From NCBI GenBank assembly GCA_965369385.1, contig CBDUQP010000162.1, positions 1-6,813 of the forward strand: a stretch of DNA of 6,813 bases, read 5' to 3'. A model generated the notes under the pieces. The model was not told where the DNA came from, ran no database searches, and saw only the letters and a program-made list of their open reading frames with translations. This DNA is from CBDUQP01 sp965369385. Lineage in GTDB: Bacteria; Planctomycetota; Phycisphaerae; SM23-33. Shown in pieces: positions 6,572-6,813 of the stretch. A program made the position numbers and the translations under genes. The first letter of the stretch is position 1; every line of letters starts with the position of its first letter.

Positions 6572-6601
6572 TTCGGTTGTTTCCGCTGAAAACAAGCCGA
6601 A
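6572..6601 (-). other. Leader hairpin upstream of etfB
   Basis: In the minus-strand transcript TTCGG (6597-6601) pairs with CCGAA (6572-6576). After one bulged C (6596) the adjoining TTGTTTTC and GGAAACAA continue the stem to a three-base loop, about 13 pairs including one G-U. It ends about 15 bases before the AGGAG site. No U run follows, so it is not a simple terminator; mRNA stabilisation or translational control is possible. Confidence 0.5.
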
Positions 6602-6656
6602 AAACCCAACTGACGGGCGACGCACCTTCCTGGCGCGTGGTACGCCCAATACAACA

Positions 6657-6680
6657 GCGGCCCGCACCACAGCGGACCGC
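6657..6680 (-). other. GC-rich hairpin near the 5' end of the etf leader
   Basis: In the minus-strand transcript GCGGTCCGC and GCGGGCCGC form a nine-pair stem (one U-G) around a six-base loop. It lies about 20 bases after the predicted transcription start and may protect the 5' end of the message. No function can be assigned. Confidence 0.5.
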
Positions 6681-6706
6681 GAATCTTCTACTTTTTAGAA
6701 AGAAGT

Positions 6707-6735
6707 ATAATAGATAGGGCAAAAATGCAAGTCAA
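6707..6735 (-). promoter_or_regulatory. Sigma-70-type promoter of the etfB-etfA-acd operon
   Basis: On the minus strand -35 TTGACT (6730-6735) is followed by a 17-base spacer and -10 TATTAT (6707-6712). Each box differs by one base from TTGACA/TATAAT and the spacing is optimal. Transcription would begin near 6700, giving a leader of about 150 bases before the GTG at 6543. The box region is distinctly AT-rich against its surroundings. Confidence 0.75.
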
Positions 6736-6745
6736 GGCATTTGCC
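6718..6745. repeat. Imperfect inverted repeat enclosing the -35 box, possible operator
   Basis: GGCAAAAATGC (6718-6728) faces GCATTTGCC (6737-6745). The arms match except for two extra A in the first. The 8-base centre contains the -35 hexamer, so a dimeric protein bound here would block polymerase. No regulator gene is in the window to pair with it. Confidence 0.35.
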
Positions 6746-6752
6746 TGAGCCC

Positions 6753-6809
6753 CCTGCACGTGTGCGAGATTTCTTTCTGGTGTGAAAGAAATCTCACACA
6801 CAGAGCAGG
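6753..6809. repeat. Long near-perfect palindrome upstream of the etf promoter
   Basis: TGTGCGAGATTTCTTTC (6761-6777) and GAAAGAAATCTCACACA (6784-6800) are complementary at 16 of 17 positions around a six-base centre. One more pair (6760/6801) and, after a short internal loop, CCTGC (6753-6757) with GCAGG (6805-6809) extend it. It lies about 18 bases upstream of the -35 box, where an activator or large dimeric regulator could bind. No T run follows on either strand, so it is a poor intrinsic terminator; it might also be the end of a dispersed repeat. Confidence 0.65.
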
Positions 6810-6813
6810 TGAG

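Noticed and set aside
6544..6654. N-terminal extension of EtfB from an ATG at 6654
   Set aside because: The extra 37 residues are encoded by the structured leader; the GTG at 6543 has a strong AGGAG site and starts the protein at the normal ETF-beta point.
6753..6809. Upstream palindrome as an intrinsic terminator of a gene beyond the window
   Set aside because: Stable stem, but neither strand has a T run after it; kept instead as a possible regulator site or repeat.

Overview
The window carries two convergent transcription units separated by a roughly 390-base gene-free strip rich in inverted repeats, plus the promoter region of the second unit. There are five protein genes. No RNA gene, CRISPR array, transposase or phage gene is visible. 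Base composition is moderately GC-rich and codon use looks even across all five genes. Together with a clostridial-type electron-transfer flavoprotein and dispersed palindromic repeats, this suggests an anaerobic or facultative bacterium. Planctomycetota (Phycisphaerae-like) or a neighbouring lineage is my guess, at low confidence, because no phylogenetic marker gene is present.

Plus strand, 4-2363: two nucleotide-sugar genes. The first is a UDP-N-acetylhexosamine 6-dehydrogenase of the WbpA type. The second is a short-chain-dehydrogenase-fold UDP-N-acetylglucosamine 4-epimerase of the WbpP type, whose start I place at 1419 rather than at the upstream ATG at 1356. Together they could convert UDP-GlcNAc into UDP-GalNAc and UDP-N-acetyl-hexosaminuronic acids for a surface polysaccharide (O-antigen, capsule or exopolysaccharide).

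Middle strip, 2364-2753: no credible gene. It holds a nested palindromic repeat in which one 9-mer occurs four times in alternating orientation (2385-2503), a likely bidirectional terminator with a CGGGGAC stem (2525-2570), a related GGGGACA hairpin (2592-2631), and the terminator of the minus-strand operon (2695-2729).

Minus strand, 6543 down to 2754: an operon etfB - etfA - acyl-CoA dehydrogenase with short gaps (52 and 15 bases). EtfB has the DGDTAQVGP and VTMG-P motifs that I associate with NADH-using, electron-bifurcating ETFs rather than mitochondrial-type ETFs. The adjacent ~580-residue acyl-CoA dehydrogenase is the obvious redox partner. The operon has a convincing sigma-70-type promoter (-35 TTGACT, 17-base spacer, -10 TATTAT, at 6707-6735), a leader of about 150 bases with two good hairpins, an imperfect inverted repeat around the -35 box, and a 40-base near-perfect palindrome just upstream, which could be a regulator-binding site.

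I see no wholly new system. The points most worth checking are the possible bifurcating ETF/dehydrogenase complex (including an Arg-to-Ala change in the EtfA flavin loop and an EtfB insertion), the regulatory architecture upstream of it, and the repeat cluster between the two units.
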